Origin: Chrysogorgia sp. JL179-B06 | Taxonomy: Eukaryota > Cnidaria > Anthozoa > Scleralcyonacea > Chrysogorgiidae | Assembly (NCBI GenBank): GCA_035772405.1 | Contig: JAYKKM010000046.1 | Location: 678,501-742,500, forward strand | Length of the DNA: 64,000 nucleotides | Direction: 5' to 3' | Shown: positions 35,501-49,400 of the stretch, piece by piece | Position numbering within the stretch: the stretch's first letter is position 1 | Layout of the letters: the number at the start of each line of letters is the position of its first letter | Position numbers and translations under genes: made by a program | The notes under the pieces: model-generated | The model's input: the letters and a program-made list of their open reading frames with translations, nothing else | The model's database searches: none | What the model was told of the DNA's origin: nothing

Positions 35501-37367
35501 GTTTCATTTGGATTAGCGATCATTACTCAGTTCAAGTCTTTACTGGCGGCGAGGTGCATCTGAAATAGCCTTCACCGTCAAGTTTTGCCATTTTAATGTC
35601 GGCGTAGAATATTGACGTTTTACACGTAAAATGCACGCGGCCTCTCAACAAATTTTGAAATGAAATTTCACGTGATTCTTACTAATTGTGCTAATTAAGA
35701 TAAGATATTAAATGAGATATTATATTAATTTATTTCTATTACGTTAAGATCATTTGGCAAAAGAAATACCTTTTTTCATCGGAGAACCACTTTATCTGCC
35801 TTAAAACACGTTGAAGTGGCGAATATTAAATTAATTATTAAATTAATTTAGTGTTCGCCATTTCACTATGGTTTCAACGTGTTTAAAAAGTATTTGAATT
35901 TGTCATCACGTCCAATATCTGTATTTATACTCGTTTTTTATTGGTTGTATAGTTGTTTTTTGTTTTAGATATTTTGACAATACAGAATATCTGATTGTTC
36001 CTTGATTCATGTAACAGTTTTGAGAATTTCTTTTAAATTCTTTAACATAACTTGTCAGAAACATGATGAATCTGTGTTATTTTGTTAGGAAGCACTTTTT
36101 AGGGAAATTAAAAAGGAAACTGGTTCATCTCAGTCTGAGGTATGTGCTTTATTATGATTTTATTTTTGGGAGCGTTCATAATTTACCTAGAGAGGGGGGG
36201 GGGGGGGGGGGGGGGGGGGCTATAGCAATTTTGAGGGGGGGGGGGGGTCATAATTTTTCAACAATAATTTTCAGAGGGGGGGGGCTTTCGAAAATCACCC
36301 AAAAAATAAAACAGAGTGCAAGGGGTTAGGGGGTCATCAAAAACGGTTTCAGACATTCTGTCGACTACAATCATGAAGCCACCTGATGTAAAAATATGGT
36401 TATAGCTGGCCATGCATTTTGACCCCATTATTAAAAATAGTCATATACTTCATTCAAGGTAAACATGAAGACACATTATTAGAGTTGAAATTGTACATTG
36501 TTGTTTAGTTCATTTCTGGCCACCTTGAAAAAATGAGAGATGAATATATACATTATCTTGCAATGCCTTTAAACATGAAAAGACATTGCAAGATATGCAA
36601 AATTACCTTTAATAAAACAACAATAAAATTCAGCGCAGTCATTTTTGTATAAAGTATGGGAAGATTATTTGTATTGGAAACCATGCAATTAAAGTGCACC
36701 TGACATCACAATTTTTTATTGCCTTATTTGGAAGAACTTTTAAAATGATAAAGTAACTTCTTTTGAAGATTTTCGTTTCTTCGCTTTCTTTTTGAGATAT
36801 ATCAGTTTGTTTGATATGCAAATGTCCGGAATTTACGTCATACATGCATAATGTATTGGAGAAATGTGTGTATCTCTTTCATTCTCGAACGAAATCCTTT
36901 AAAATCGAGAAGTTTGGTGTTGTGGGAGAAACACGCACACGTGTTATTCACACTTTAGTGTTTTTATTTGATGAACGCAAAGATATATAACATTCTCTGA
37001 TAAGTCATTATGCATGTGTGACGTAAATTCCGGACATTTGCATATCAAACAAACTGATATATCTAAAAAAGAAAGCGAATAAACGAAAATCTTCAAAAGA
37101 AGTTACTTTATCATTTTAAAAGTTCTTCCAAATAAGACAGTAAAACATTTTGATGTCAGGTGCACTTTAACATTTATGGTACTCTTTAATTTGTTGTGAA
37201 GGGTTTCTGTTTGTGAAAATAATGTTTAGTTATAAATGATGGAAATACTGACGTGTAAAATACTCAGATGCAAAATGACTGTACACTTATCATTCATTTT
37301 AGAGGAAGTCTGATCAACATTAGAGTAGGGGGTCACAACAATTTACCTTTGCATGGATGGTATCACA

Positions 37368-37410
<43 letters not shown>

Positions 37411-40400
37411 AGTAAATTCCCTGAGAATATTAGGGGGGCTTCCAAAAAATGTAGGGAAAAAATTTAAAATCAACATAGCCCCCTTCTAAATAAATTATGA
37501 ACGCTCCCTTACATAGAGAATAATTGTAATTAAAATTAATAGAATAATTGTTACTAATTGTGATAAAGTAACACATGGCCATGGGGCTATGCATGATAAG
37601 GATATTTAGAGAATAATACATGGATGTGCGGAAATATGAAATTTATTTCGAGTGTTGACCAGGATATCGAACGAGTGAGCGCGGTGAACGAGTGAGATAT
37701 CCTCGTCAACACGAGAAATAAATTTCATTATTTCCAAGCATCCGTGTATTTTTCTGTTAATTATATAATCAACAAAAATAGAGCACAAGAATGTAATGCG
37801 ATTTTACAAACATTCTAAAACACGATCATCAACACATGTGTCGGATTACCATAATAATCGCACATGTGTGATTATCAGTTTTATTAGTGGCGGTTCGACC
37901 ATCAATAAAACACTATTTGCAAACGCCTTGAGGTCACATGAACAAGTCACGTGGTATTTCTGATGCGGTATTGAAAAAAACCCGAATACCGATACCGGTA
38001 ATAACCGGTAATATCGAATATACCGGTATTTTTACAGATCAAAATTTCTCAAAACTTAAACGTTTTCTAGTACGTGACGTAAAGTCATCAAACAGCACAA
38101 AATGTTATAAATACAGTCGCGCGTGTTCACACAATAAATTTTCTATGAAAAACACCAACATGTTCGCCTTGTCAGGCTTCATTTGGGCTCGCTGCAGAGT
38201 CACAATCTGTCCGGTTTTGCTAAAAAGTCTCTCGATTGTTTACATTAAATCTGTTGTCGCACATCAGCACGTGAGAAAAATATTACATCAGCACGTGAGA
38301 AAAAATTGAAAGTTGATAATAGGTTCAGCTTACGTTTTTCTACGAATATGCGAAAATGGTGTAACACACAACCGGTAATATCGAAAGTTTCGATATTTCC
38401 GGTATCTGAGAATTAGAATATTGAACATTCGGTATTTACAGAAATATCGATACACCGCATCAGCCTAGTGGTATTTATCCGCGTGTGGAAGTGACCACTT
38501 TTTGGGTGAAATGTTCGTTCTTTTATAGCCTATTTCAGTGGTATGATAGCGTTTTAAATAATTTTTCTGTTCAATATGTTCTAAATGCATATTGTACATT
38601 TAAAAACTGCAACAAAGATGTTCGTTTCATAGGTAATTTAAGGTGTTTATGAGATGAACAAATCGGAACTCTATATTGTTTTTCCTCTGAAGTATGTTTT
38701 GAATAATGAAGCATCCATTAAATATTTTTATTTATCGTTTGCCATTGTCTTGATGTTGGCTTTTGAAATTTTAGCTTGATGACGTCTTAGTTGTCAGGCT
38801 TGATTAGCGAAATATTAAATCATTGATATTTCAGAGAGAGTAGTGTTAGGAAAGTAATGAAACATGGTTTAACTAACACAATGGTCAAAAGATTAAATTG
38901 CTCTGTTCAGTCCAGCATATCCTCCTACCTCACTTGGTGTCTTTAATAAGTAGACTAATAAGAGAGATCAAGCATGTGGGATTAGTAATTGACTGTTATA
39001 CGCATGCGCGATTATTATGCTCCTACAATTACCAATTATTGGTAATTCTAGGCCATTGTACACTTACTGATTATTGGTAATTCTAGGTAGGAGGACATGT
39101 TGGTTCAGTCACCACGGTAACATTCTAGGTTCCAAGCCTCTGTAAGGTGTAAATAAATACTTGTTATCTTTTTTAATAATTTCGTATTAGTAATGTTGTG
39201 TTAAACTCACAACCTAGCTAAAGTCTGCAACAAGCAGTTCAGGGATCATGAACATTATATTTTGTGAGATTAGAAAAAAGGGATCTGGAACCAATTGTGC
39301 TTCCATGGTAACTATATAAAGATGACTAGCCAGTCAAACAATAAAATGCAAATATTGCTGTCAAGTTTTGTTATTGACCAGTCATACTTTGCGAAATATC
39401 AATGCTTTAATTCAAATATCAAGACCACGGCAAACGATAAGTAAAACATTCATTATTCAAAATTTGAAGGAAAACAATATGAAATATCGAATTTTTCATT
39501 TCATAAACACTTTAATTAATAATTGAAAGAATAACTAATTAATAATTGAAAGAATGACTAATTATAGTCGTTATTTTTCTACAGGAAAGGTTCCACAACC
39601 CTGTCGCACCATCGAATTATGGGACGGAAAAGGTATTTTAAATAACATATCGGAAATTTTGGAAAGCATTGGAAATAGAGTAGTGAGTACATGAAAGAAT
39701 CGGAAACTGACATTGCAAACTGTAGCTAAAAAAACGCCAGTTTGCGCTGCTAATGTACTAACTGATAAGCATTCTAGACTTTAATCTTTCCTTGTTCAGA
39801 ACTTGGAAATATCACCACACTTATTTTTCTCTTGTCTTGTTTAAACTAGAATGTTGAGTTTCAAGTTGACGGTTTTTGGTTTATCATTCTTCACTCCAAA
39901 GTGCCTAAACCCTCAATTACGATATTACTTATATATAGATTCTACATGAAGTGAATACAGTCGACTCCCGATAACTCGAACCCTCGCTAACTCAAACCTC
40001 CCGCCAACTCGAAGCAATTTTCGTTTCTCTTTAGGTCATTTTCTATATAGTTTTACCCTCGATAACTCGAACCACGTTTGTCAAGACGTGACAAGTCAAA
40101 AAATACAGTACTGTAGTCCAAAAAAATGTAATTTATTTTGAAGCAGCCATGTATTCTGTCTTTTTTTCATTACAAAGAATGTGTTAGTCCAAGTTCAGAT
40201 TTCGCTAGCTCAGTATCTTCGTCGAGCTTTGCCGCATAACTCCTTCAAAATGTAAATAAATTTATTTTGTCCCTTGAAGTGCAGTGTGCATGGCACTTGC
40301 ATCCCTTCCCCATCTCCACGGTTAACTGCTTTGCCATGAGTCACCACCACAGTACAGTCGTTCTTCTTAAAGGGATATGGCAATATAAATTATCTTTGTC

Positions 40401-43400
40401 TCATTTGAAAGAACTCGTTAAATGGTATAACAAGACCTTTTACAATTTTCCCTTATCGGTTTTGGTTTTCGAAATAATTTGACGAAAGACAGCGTGCTGT
40501 CCGTCATCTTGGAATTATTTTCGATATGCATGTGACGTCATAAGTAGGGTAAAATGAAATTTTTATCTTGCCAACCTTACGACATTATGAGCCAGAAACT
40601 CGATTATGTTGCACTATTTCCATTTTCAATTGGCCCACAACATTTTAAAAAGCCTTCCGCGGAAATTCGGTCACCTATGGAGTAGTTTCATCAGGTTTCC
40701 CCTGCTTGTGACGTCACCAATTTCCTAGTTAATTAGGTCAAATATTACAACAAGATGGCGGATTGTAGACTGTCTTTTGTCATAATTATCTGAAATATTT
40801 CAAAAACCAAGAAAGATACAGAAAAATTGCAAAAGGTCTTCTTATACCATTTTACAAGTTCTCTCAAATGAGACAAAGTTAATTTATATTGCCATATCCC
40901 TTTAAAGGCACGCAAAAAATAGAAAATTGTCTTTGCAAAACGGCCTGATTTGCCTTTCATTAAATGTCCAATAACTTCGCCATCACGTTGCACACAAACC
41001 GCGTACTTGTCGACAATATTGCTTGGTTCTGTTACAGCGTTTAGTAGTTCAGTAGCCCGACGTTGTTCGCAGTACCTGGTACCCTTCTCCTGCTGCTTTG
41101 TTTTGTTTCACGTTACGTTACGTTCAGATTTATAATTATTTAGAAATATTGTTCCATTCCATACAGTAATTAAATTTGATTAAAATGACACTGTATGAAT
41201 CGAAATACACAGTAAACACCGTTTTTTACTTATTTCCTGTCATTTTTTCTCAACTCCCGCGGTAACTCTATTAATTCCTGATAACTCGAACCTTTTTCTA
41301 TTTCCCTTGAAAGTTCGAGTTATCGGGAATCGACTGAAGTTGAATGCCAAAATGTTTTATGATTAGAGTTTCACATTGATGTTCTATTAAAGTACTACCA
41401 TGGATAATAGAAAGACTGGATAGGAAACTAATATCACGTGTGACGTTTCCAGCGTGCTGATTGCAGGTTAAGGCACCAGTTGATCGCGTGAAAACCTAGT
41501 TGAAAATTGTGACGTCATAAAATCTCCATAAATTGCAACTTTTAGCAATAATACATCTAAAAATGATAGTCAAACTACCGAAAAATATAACAATGCCACT
41601 CTACGATGGAATATCCAACTACCATTACTCATTTTAGGCGAAAAGTTCCAACTTTAGACGGTGAAAAACGCGTCGCAAATTTCAACTAAAACAACGGTAG
41701 TTTTTGCGACGCCAGTTTCTTCACAACAAAAAGAAAACAACTGAAACAAAGACGAACAACGTTTACCTCGAACACTTAGTCGTGGCTTACTAGGCAGGTT
41801 TGTGAGACGATGAAACTTTTTGGAATCTCAATATAGCTACCTGAATACGAAAATATGGAGAAGTCAAAGAGAAACTCAGCAAAATCTGCATACTCGTGAC
41901 ATCTTCGTGACATCACGATTTTCAACTAGGTTTTCACGCTGACGTCAGCTAGTTTCCTATCCAGTCTTTTTATTATCCATGGTACTACTGCGATGAAAAA
42001 TTCGTCTATCCAATTTTTATTTTATCTAAAATTATTTGCAAAATGAGACAGAATGGCATCCTCGGTTTCTCAATATTTCAACTCGTTCCAGTGATATTCA
42101 GGTTTTTGAAACATGCAAATTATATACGTCTGACGTCATCCACTCACATAGACTAAATGAAATTAACAAAATGAGAAATATCTCTTCAAATAACAAGCAC
42201 AACGTTTTGAAACTTTGCACCTGTATGCCAATGATGAAAGTATACTCCACTGGGTACAGTATGTTGTTGCCATGGAGACCACTTGGTGTCAGATCTCTTC
42301 CACTTGTAAAACAAAATTTGTTTATTTCTCGTCTATCAAACAACGTTTACTGCTGTACATAGATTGCAAGATTCCTACACACGTACATATTGTATTTTTC
42401 ATGGCGAGAAATTATGGACACGCAGGCGCAGTAGGCACATTCACTTAAACAAATTTCCTTAAAAAATATGGCCATATGTCAACAAGGTTTACATAGGCAA
42501 AATGAACATTATTATTATTAATCTCTTTACTCGTGTTCATACCATTTTGAAATGTTCCATCGGAAGTTGTTCAAGGCCAACATGGTCTGTAATATTCAAG
42601 CACTTCTTGCTTTTGAGCGAGTAATTTCGCTGCGGTATTACAGTATAAATATTGTCGTTTCACATGGTTTGTCCACAGTTCTCCAAATAGGCGATGTGTC
42701 GAAATGTCGAAATTCCTTCAATACTGAAGATTAAATTCTGCTTTGCGCCAGACGAATAACATTGATCGCAGATGTTCCAGCGGTTTTATGTTGGCAAATA
42801 ATAATACATTTCGATTGTCTTTATCGGAATACTTCATTCTAAATATCCATTGCGGTATTCAGTCATGAAGTTGGACAATATTCGGTGTATTTTGGCTAAA
42901 GAAATACATAGTTAATAGAGGGGAATGGTTAGGAAAGTCGGAGAACTTCAAAGCGTCTATAATGAGCTGTGATTTTAGGTTAAAATGGTCCTGATCGTGC
43001 ACAAACCTTTTGTTTTTTGCTTATTAATATTTAAATAACATGGTTGAGCGATTCAACCCAAATTATAGACGGATGGATAGACGAATTTTTCATCTCGGTA
43101 GCACGTTAAGGTTTGTTTGTCGGAAATGCTAATGAGTGTTCAAACGTTGATGATACACATTAACGCTACACCAGAGATGTTATCAACTACCGTACAATCT
43201 CGAAAGTAACCGCCCCCCGAAAGTAGCCGCCGCCTCGAAAGTAGCCGCTTTTTTAAACAATTGCTACGAAAACCCGAAAGTAGCCGCCCCTCTTAAAGTA
43301 ACTGCCCCCCCCCCCCCCCGAAAGTAGCCGCTATAACTATTGTATAACTAAGTTGTAACATCTATTATCTGTAGTCCAACAAGTATTTGTGATAACGGCA

Positions 43401-46400
43401 AGACTCGTCCCAGGTTTAAATACCGTATTTAACCTTGCTCTGCCATCTGAGTTCCAGTGGCTCAATGGTTAGAGCGTCTGTCTAGCATTCAAGTATGGCC
43501 TGAAAAGTAAAAGTAAAAGTATCGAGTCCCGTCTGATGCTCAGAGTTTTTCTGAGTATTGATAACTTAACACAGCTTGCACAGCAAAAGCTTTACAACTT
43601 TGTAACATCTGTTTAACAATTTATTTTGAATGGCATGGATCAAAACATGTATAAAACAGTAATATCAAGGTTCAGGAATTTCAGACAGTAGTTATAAGTT
43701 TGTCTTTATCATCGTTCAGACGTTCTCTTCCATTTCGGTATCTGAATATTCGGTATCGAGTACGGTAAATTATTAGCATTAGATAATAAGTAACAACTCT
43801 TATGTGATTTAATCAAAATAAAACAAAACTTTGAAACGTTGTACAAAATGTACAGTAGTGGTTAATACTTGGCCGGTGCTAAAAATAACAACTCGAAAGT
43901 AAGCAAGCGTCGCAATTTTCCCTTTCGTAAACGGTCGTTACCATCCCGAAGCGTCGTTACCATCCCAGCTCTCATAGAATGTTGGGTAAGCTGAGTGGAA
44001 TTCCACATTTCCACGTGGTCCCCAAGGTTCCCGTATACTTTGTTTGGTGCGGTGACATGTTCGTCGTGAAATTCAAAATATGTAAGTATTTAGTATACAG
44101 GAGAAGAGCGTTCATGCAGAAGAAATTATACATGGCAAACTGTCAATCCTGGACCAGTAAATTCGATTTTGTGATCGATAGTCACAACGTAAATGTATAC
44201 CATACTTTCCAAAAGGCAAACGACGTTATTCGGTATTTCGAAATATCAATCGCAACAACGTTTCGTTGCTGCGAGGTTTCAAAATATATTTGTATATAAA
44301 CGTTAGACAACTTACACACTATTTCATTGACTTGCTCCAAATCTGCCTCTTGATTGTTTCGGGTTTGTTTAAATTTGTTGTTTTCAAAGAACTCGCCATA
44401 TAGATGCTTGTTCGCTTTTTAGGTAGAAATATTATGAAAGAACACGAGGAGTTGAGAAATAAAGTGTGCGGGAACCTTGGGTCCACGAGGAATTTCACTC
44501 CACTTACCCAACATTCTATGAGGGCTGAGATGGTATGACGACGCTTCGGGATGGTAACGGCCGTTTACGAAAGGGAAAATTGCGTAAGCGCCCTCCGAAA
44601 GTAACCGCCCCTCCGAAATTAGCTCTTAAATTAGATTCTACGGTATTTCACTCAAATCCTCAATCAGTATATCACACGGAAAGCAGAAGCGAAAGCGAAA
44701 TTCCTGATTTGATGTCACATCATTGGCATTTTGGACAAACAAACCTTTATAAAACATCAACACAAAGCTCAAATCGTAAAACATTTTGACATTCAATTAT
44801 TCACTTAATGTAGAATCTATATCATCAGTAATATCGTATTTGTGGTTATAGGTGCTTTAAATTGACATCTTATTATGGGTTTCATCGTTTAGTAAACATT
44901 GTGCTCATAGCCAAGTGTTATCGTAAGGAAAGAGTTTGTAGAGCTGTGTTATTTCAAAGTATTGGTCATAAGTTCTCATGCCATACTGTTTCCCTTGCTT
45001 TTAGGATGTTGTTAACTGTGCTTTCTTTCTTAAAACTGGGGCGTGTCGATTTGGAGAAAGGTACCGTTTAGGACTCGAACTATGCTCTGCCGAAATTTTT
45101 ATGTATAGATTACTTCCCACTGATCTCTAAAGGAAACGATTTGCCACAAACCTAGGGAGGCCGAATCCGCGGTACTACAGCGGTTTAACACAACAATGTT
45201 GATGAATATTAAATTACGCTCGTCACAATCTCTGACGGTTAGAAAAGGGTTAGTGCTATTATAGTTAGTATTAGGGTTAGTATTAGAAATTACTATCGCA
45301 AGGAAGTGCTGCCTGAAAGGGACAGATTGGAAACTTGGCATTTGGCGGTAGTGTTGAGAAAATTGTAGCCCGTGTATGCTAGAAAATTTCGCTTGTTTTT
45401 TTTCCGGTATGCCCCTGCGGATTTTAGATAGCGTCGGGTAAGTAATTCATCTTGCAAGGATATAGTGGATCAACAGCATTACGGTCCTTCGATCCTTAGC
45501 CTTCCATATCCTTGCAAGATGAGTACTTACGTAGCCTCGTTACTCGTGTGGCACCTGAAATAACATCAACATTGTTTCACAAAAGTTTATAATTCTTCGA
45601 GTGGTGTTGAATTCTGTTTGATTCTTTAATACATTATTATGTGCTCCAATTCGGGCACGATATTGGTAATTGTCACTCCCATTTAGGCAAAATGTTCAGT
45701 TATATTTTAACTGCAAGGTATTTGATATGTTGTCGACAGTCAACAGGCACAAATCATACCTTCGTTTGTATTGTTTTTAGCGAGCACAATGGCTTCGCTA
45801 GGTTTGATTTTTACGAGCACAATGCTTCGTTTAGCTTTTTGACACGCACAATGGCTTCATTTGATCAGTTGAGTTGCGTGATACCCACACGCAGATAATG
45901 TCTAATAGGTATACTGATCAGCGCGCACAGAATGGCTCCTGTGAGAAATAATGAAATCACACCAATATACACCTAAAATAAAAACAAAACTGTATTCACA
46001 AACAAAACAATTTGATATCATGATATATTAAGCCCATAACAAGTGATGTTGTGATGGCAAGAAATCGCAGATACCTCACAGTCACTGAGCCATATTTCCG
46101 TTTGGTGAGCATTTAACAAGTACACATAACTATCTTAGTCGTCTTACCTTGACAAGAGAATACTTGCTCAATGAAATAAGGTTGCAAAGGCAGATCGTTC
46201 AAACTTCCGAGCGTTGACAAGTTCCGAAAGGTAGGAACTTTAATACACGTGATAAAACTCTACCTCACAAAACGTCATTAAACTGAACAAATATCTCGAG
46301 GGCAATTTACACAAATCGAGATTTCGTTGACTATACATAGGTCCGCAAAGAGATCAGGGCACGAGGACACAGCAACCCAAGTCAAGATTAGTATGCTGCC

Positions 46401-49400
46401 TACGGCAGCAATTAGAGTTAGTATTAGGGTTAATATTAGGGTTAGTGTTGGTATAAGTATTAGGGTAAGTATTATGGTATAAGTATTAATTGGCTAGTTA
46501 ATATTTACACGTCTACCTCCTAGAGGCCTCCCACTACGCCCGTGGCAAATCACTTGCTGATATCTAAGGCCCCTGTTACACACGACATCCGTACTTCCTG
46601 CTAAGGTTCCTTTGTTTTCTTCTATTTAGGTGTTCTCGCTTTCACCCTCGTCCATCATCGAGCACGACATTGCTTATTCCTACCATGTACGCTGATATTA
46701 GACACACCGAGAGTGCTTTGGATATTGCTGACCGTGACACTGGTCTCGAGGTGAAGGATTCTAACGTTGATCTAGAATAACATCTAATATTATACCTCAA
46801 CTATAAATTGTCCATTGAGAGAGCTAGATTTGTACCAGATTTCTCATAGAATTACCCCTCTGTGGAGGGGAATATTAGTGAGTTCCCCGCTGTGGAGGGG
46901 AATCCGAGCTTGAGTATCACGCGCGAAACCAAATACCACGCGCGAAACCAAATACCACGCGCGAAAACCAAATACCACGCGCGAAAACCAAATAACACGC
47001 GCGTAAACCAAATAACACGCGCGTAAACCAAGACGAGCCTGTCAACAATGGAGGAACAACAAGACGTTTCAAGACAGTATTCAAGATTGTTTCGGTATAA
47101 TATATAATTTATAGACCCTCCGCTCAGGGAATTCGTCGAAACGTACTGTAGTCTAATGCAAATGCTACACGCTGATTTGCTGCGCTATACTCGCTGTCTA
47201 ATTAATCCGAGTCATTGATGATCATAGACAACGAGGGCGACTTGTTTTAGTATCAACCATAAACAACCTTTCTTAATTAACGTAAAAAAGTCTCATCAAA
47301 CATTGTTCCATATTTTCAGATAGTTTCACCTTTTTGTTTGTAGAAGTATCTCCATTCAAAATGTAGAGTAGATCGACGACACATGATAAACAATCGCTCA
47401 CAAAAAAACGAGATTCTAATTACTTTGCTTCAAGTTTGATGTAGATATACTCAGTGCCAGTAGTATTTCTAGAGGATGAACTTTGTACTGTGATCCGTGC
47501 ACCCCTATTTTTCAATCATTGAAGGTCTTTATTAAGATTTGCTCGGACGTATTTAGATTTGCAAAGCAGAATTAACAAATAATTTTCCATAGAATTTCAC
47601 AGATTTAAGAATCCATCAAGACATTTTGTATGTGGTTTATGTGGAAAAACTCTTTCGTTTGGTATTATAAATAACATGTACACAACAAGCGCTCTGATTG
47701 GTCAATACCCATGTTTGGATAAGAGTATCTAAACACGGGAATCTTGAGGTCGATCTTGTACACACAAAAAGCAAATCATGCCGGCCCATCATCGTTTTTA
47801 AACATTCTGTATACATATGCACAATAACTATAAATAAAATATAGCAATGGTTGTCACAAGATTTTGCAAAAATAGGCCTAAATTATAAGTATTTAAAGTG
47901 GACAAAGCAACGCTAAAGCGAACGAGAATTCCCGTATAATTTGTGAGGGCGACGTTTACCTTACTGAAAGTTTCAATAAAACCCAAAAAGGCAACACTTT
48001 TATAGATATAGTCCACCAAGAGAACATGGAAAAGGTGTAAAATGCATATTTTACCTCTCGTCGGGCAGGATATTCACGAAGAAACCATTCATTTTGTTCT
48101 TGTAGCCAACAAAAAATCACCGAACAACACTTCGAAAGTGAGAGAAAACCACAAAAAAGATTCTGTGTTGTAGAATATGAAGGCTAGGCAAACTCACAAC
48201 ATCACTTTACATCTGCAGCAATCCAACATAAAGTTAAGGGGTGGGTTAACCCATAAAAGCTGTTCCTTACTTCAAAACTATGGCAAACTATACATCACCA
48301 GATAGCTTATGAACCAGAGATTCATATTAGATCGATTTTGAGTTTGCACATAGCGTTGCTATTGGTAACCTGGCTATCAAAAAGACCGCATGCTGTGAAT
48401 TACCTACATGGAGTTGAGAAAATATATCTTGTTATAGGATACAGAGTCTTATGTTATATATTGAAATTCATTGGTATATACAATAATGGTGGGGATGAGT
48501 TGGGGTTTTTTGCAATATTTCAAAAACTGTAGTGTCTAGACCGATCTAAAAATCATAACATCAATCATTGTTCAATATTTTTAATATCTTTTAACCGAAA
48601 CAAAATATGACAAAATCCTCAGCTCATCCCCAATAACTCATTTATTTCTACAACTCCTGAAAATTTCAAATTAATTGATCAAATGGTTCTTGAGATATCT
48701 TTTCTCAAAGTATAAAAAGTGCAATCAGAGAAAAACAACTTTAAAGTTCATAGTGATTAAACGAAGCTGAAATTATGGTAGAAATTTGTTTTCATGTGAT
48801 CATTTGTTTTCATTTCACAGTCAGTTATTCCTTGAAACCTCCAGCTTCATAAGTGATCCCACTGCTTCTCTGAGGTCTTCCTCTCTTTGAACACGAAGAA
48901 GCTGAACAGTCCTTGGGCGTCTCTTTTCCTTCTCGGTGGTCCTTAAATCGGCTTTATGACTCGATTTTCAAATACTATATATAGCGATACTGATCAAAAG
49001 CATCGCATTTAATCATGCACTCGCTACTGATTTACCATTCCACGAGATTTCTGAAAGCCCTGTTCGTCTCTTGTATATTGACAACATTAAAACAACTTTG
49101 TAGACTTCGTATTATGCGTTGGAAAATGAGCCTTTTCCATCTACCAATTATTTAAGCGGAACAATTGACCATGCTCATAATCAGAGAATGAGATTGCCAG
49201 GAGGGGCACGACCTGCTTTTCAATTGCCATTACGACCCTAGTGCATTGTGGGATATATTTGGAAAATTGGACAGCACCCAGCCAAGCACCCAGCCAACCC
49301 TCCACAAAACAGTAAAATTATATCACGTCTCGGGGCAAGTCACCATTCAAACATTTCGAAATACTAGAGCCATACTTCAATACATCTATTTCACATATAT

